Shown piece by piece: positions 12,204 through 13,059 of a DNA stretch of 13,059 bases. The position numbers and the translations under genes were made by a program. The stretch lies in assembly GCA_033577755.1 (NCBI GenBank), contig JAVQXV010000084.1:1-13059 (forward strand), read 5' to 3'. Within the stretch, counting starts at the first letter, position 1. Each line of letters opens with the position of its first letter. The DNA is from JANWXR01 sp033577755. GTDB taxonomy: Bacteria; Chloroflexota; Anaerolineae; Anaerolineales; UBA6663. The notes under the pieces are model-generated. The model was not told the DNA's origin. It worked only from the letters and a program-made list of their open reading frames with translations, and searched no databases.

Positions 12204-12212
12204 ATTGTAGCA
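12204..12212 (-). promoter_or_regulatory. Extended -10 promoter of the dipeptidase-EamA operon
   Basis: On the minus strand TGC-TACAAT (12212-12204): TG one base before a hexamer matching TATAAT at five of six positions. No good -35 is found upstream, where repeats begin at 12241. The leader would be about 48 bases. Confidence 0.5.
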
Positions 12213-12240
12213 TGGGACAAAAGGGGAGGCTTTTTGGGGA

Positions 12241-12321
12241 CACGGATGAGCACGGGTGAACACGAATGGGGAAACACGAATGGGCACGAATGAATGCGAA
12301 TGAACACGAATGAACATGAAT
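12241..12321. repeat. 10-bp tandem repeat CACGAATGRR, eight units
   Basis: Units at 12241, 12251, 12261, 12275, 12285, 12295, 12305 and a partial at 12315, with four extra bases (GAAA) after the third. The outer units are more degenerate (CACGGATGAG, CACGGGTGAA, CATGAAT). Read on the minus strand it stays open in the dipeptidase frame and makes a false N-terminal extension. Spacers are absent, so it is not a CRISPR array. Confidence 0.75.
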
Positions 12322-12349
12322 TATATTGCTTGGCTCTTCTTCGTAGCAT

Positions 12350-12498
12350 TTCGCGTAATTCGAAGCGGAGGTTTTTTGGCATCGAATTGCGCAAATGGGG
12401 CAGAAACCATGGCATCACTCCGGAGGCGCGAAGAGCGCAGAAGACTTGCTCCTGTTGCGTTACCGGAGCCATCCGAAGAATTCGCGTAATTCGATGCG
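12350..12498. repeat. TTCGCGTAATTCGAWGCG copies in direct and inverted order
   Basis: TTCGCGTAATTCGAAGCG (12350-12367) recurs at 12481-12498 with one difference, and an inverted relative lies at 12379-12392 (reverse complement GCGCAATTCGATGC). Between them is GCGCGAAGAGCGCAGAAGAC, related to the word repeat at about 9741, and a CTCCGG/CCGGAG pair. No gene is seen between 12321 and 12541. Confidence 0.5.
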
Positions 12499-12541
12499 AA
12501 ATACTACGCCTGTTCGTTTAGATGCGCTTGTTTTGCGGAGA

Positions 12542-12580
12542 GAAGGGTCAAGAGGCGGCTGATATGTTTTGTGTGCACAC
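12542..12580. repeat. Remnant of the mosaic repeat (right end only)
   Basis: These 39 bases match 1415-1453, the right part of unit 3, at 34 of 39 positions and in the same orientation. They share GCGGCTGATATGTTTTG, with GATAT where the other units have GACAT, GACCT or GACAG. It lies 80 bases downstream of khpA, at the place where rimM would normally follow. Confidence 0.65.
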
Positions 12581-12637
12581 GAATGAGCACGAATGGTCAC
12601 GAATCCTGCTTCGCGACCATTCGTGTCCATTCATGGC
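12576..12637. repeat. CACGAATG foldback downstream of khpA
   Basis: GCACGAATGGTC (12587-12598) and GACCATTCGTGT (12615-12626) pair at 11 of 12 positions around 16 bases; the words are those of the 10-bp tandem at 12241-12321, here in both orientations. It could act as a 3' structure of the khpA message, but there is no U tract. Confidence 0.55.
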
Positions 12638-12660
12638 TTGAAGTCTCGCTGCGATTGTGC

Positions 12661-12894
12661 TCAGTCTTCGACCAGTTCGAGTTGGGCGCGGCGCGCTTCC
12701 AGCCCGGCGCAGGCCTGCACCAACGTCCGCATGGCACTGATCGTCTTGCCGTTGCGCCCGATGATACGGCCCATATCAGGCGGGGCTACGCGCAGCTCAA
12801 TGAGCACGTCAGGGCCGGTCACCACTTCGGTCACCTGCACCTGCGACGGGTCATCCACCAGCGACCGGGCGAGGTATTCGACAAGCTCTTTCAT
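12661..12894 (-). CDS. khpA: KH-domain RNA-binding protein KhpA
   Basis: Small single-KH RNA-binding protein, 77 residues, full length for the family; in Firmicutes KhpA pairs with KhpB (Jag) and influences cell elongation and RNA fate. The GXXG loop is seen as GRNG (46-49) in MGRIIGRNGKTISAMRTL, preceded by the expected VLIELRVAPPDMG strand. The ATG at 12894 has no obvious Shine-Dalgarno sequence; the gene follows rpsP by 54 bases, so translation may depend on the upstream gene. rpsP-khpA is the usual order, but the usual next gene, rimM, is about 10 kb away on the other strand. Confidence 0.93.
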   Translation of the reverse strand: MKELVEYLARSLVDDPSQVQVTEVVTGPDVLIELRVAPPDMGRIIGRNGKTISAMRTLVQACAGLEARRAQLELVED

Positions 12895-12948
12895 GACGGG
12901 CTGAGCGACAACTGAGCATGGTGGTCACCGGACAGCCGGCACTCGCGG

Positions 12949-13059
12949 CTAACTCTTCTTTTCCTTCTTGGGCTTCTTCGGCTTATCCGCACGTAGCGCC
13001 GAGGCGGCCAACGTACTGGCCGAGGTGTTACGCGCTTGCGCCGCCGCCTGCGCTTCGGC
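12949..13059 (-). CDS. rpsP: Ribosomal protein S16, C-terminal tail only
   Basis: The minus frame is open from the window edge to TAG at 12951-12949, giving the last 36 residues. It starts with an Ala/Gln-rich stretch (AEAQAAAQAR) and ends with a Lys/Pro-rich tail (KPKKPKKEKKS). Such low-complexity basic tails occur on S16 proteins of several phyla, and the gene directly precedes khpA, where rpsP is normally found. The conserved S16 core is outside the window, so the identification rests on position and tail composition. Confidence 0.65.
   Translation of the reverse strand, partial: AEAQAAAQARNTSASTLAASALRADKPKKPKKEKKS

Noticed and set aside
10917..12293. 458-codon plus-strand frame
   Set aside because: Antisense shadow of the M20 gene, whose catalytic motifs are all intact on the other strand.
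12150..12317. 56-codon N-terminal extension of the M20 dipeptidase
   Set aside because: Encoded by the 10-bp tandem repeat, promoter and C-rich leader; a strong AAGGAG precedes the ATG at 12149.
12241..12321. Possible CRISPR array
   Set aside because: Units are 10 bp and contiguous with no spacers, and no cas gene is present.

Overview
The window is GC-rich chromosomal DNA from a bacterium, most likely a member of the Chloroflexota (Anaerolineae-like). This rests on the set of house-keeping genes, a TopA with an extra N-terminal Cys4 ribbon of the DUF5679 kind, and long intergenic spaces full of short palindromic and word-periodic repeats of a sort common in that phylum. The assignment is inference; no rRNA or tRNA is present to confirm it. 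I see no phage, IS transposase or CRISPR array.

Layout. A prepilin peptidase (minus strand, 3' end cut by the window edge) is followed by about 1.4 kb of non-genic DNA (555-1956) built from repeats. Then come rimM, dprA, a mannose-1-phosphate guanylyltransferase and topA, all on the plus strand, followed by a six-helix voltage-gated-type potassium channel. A convergent minus-strand block follows: an agmatinase-family ureohydrolase with a long leader, an EamA-type transporter, and an M20 dipeptidase overlapping it by four bases. Another repeat-rich spacer (12150-12660) separates these from khpA and the C-terminus of rpsP, also on the minus strand.

How the parts fit. rpsP-khpA-rimM is normally one colinear ribosome-maturation cluster. 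Here rpsP-khpA and rimM lie about 10 kb apart on opposite strands, with a related repeat at each break. Flipping the stretch between the two repeat zones restores rpsP-khpA-rimM-dprA-manC-topA, so the window probably contains an inversion whose ends lie in repeats.

The most promising undescribed item is the roughly 230-base leader of the agmatinase gene (about 9266-9495, minus strand). It has an extended -10 promoter, a 30-codon Arg-rich reading frame with its own ribosome binding site, a hairpin starting right after that frame's stop codon, and a terminator-like hairpin just before the agmatinase ribosome binding site. Arms of the two hairpins can also pair with each other. This is the architecture of a leader-peptide attenuator and could couple arginine or polyamine status to agmatine breakdown. 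It is a hypothesis from sequence only.
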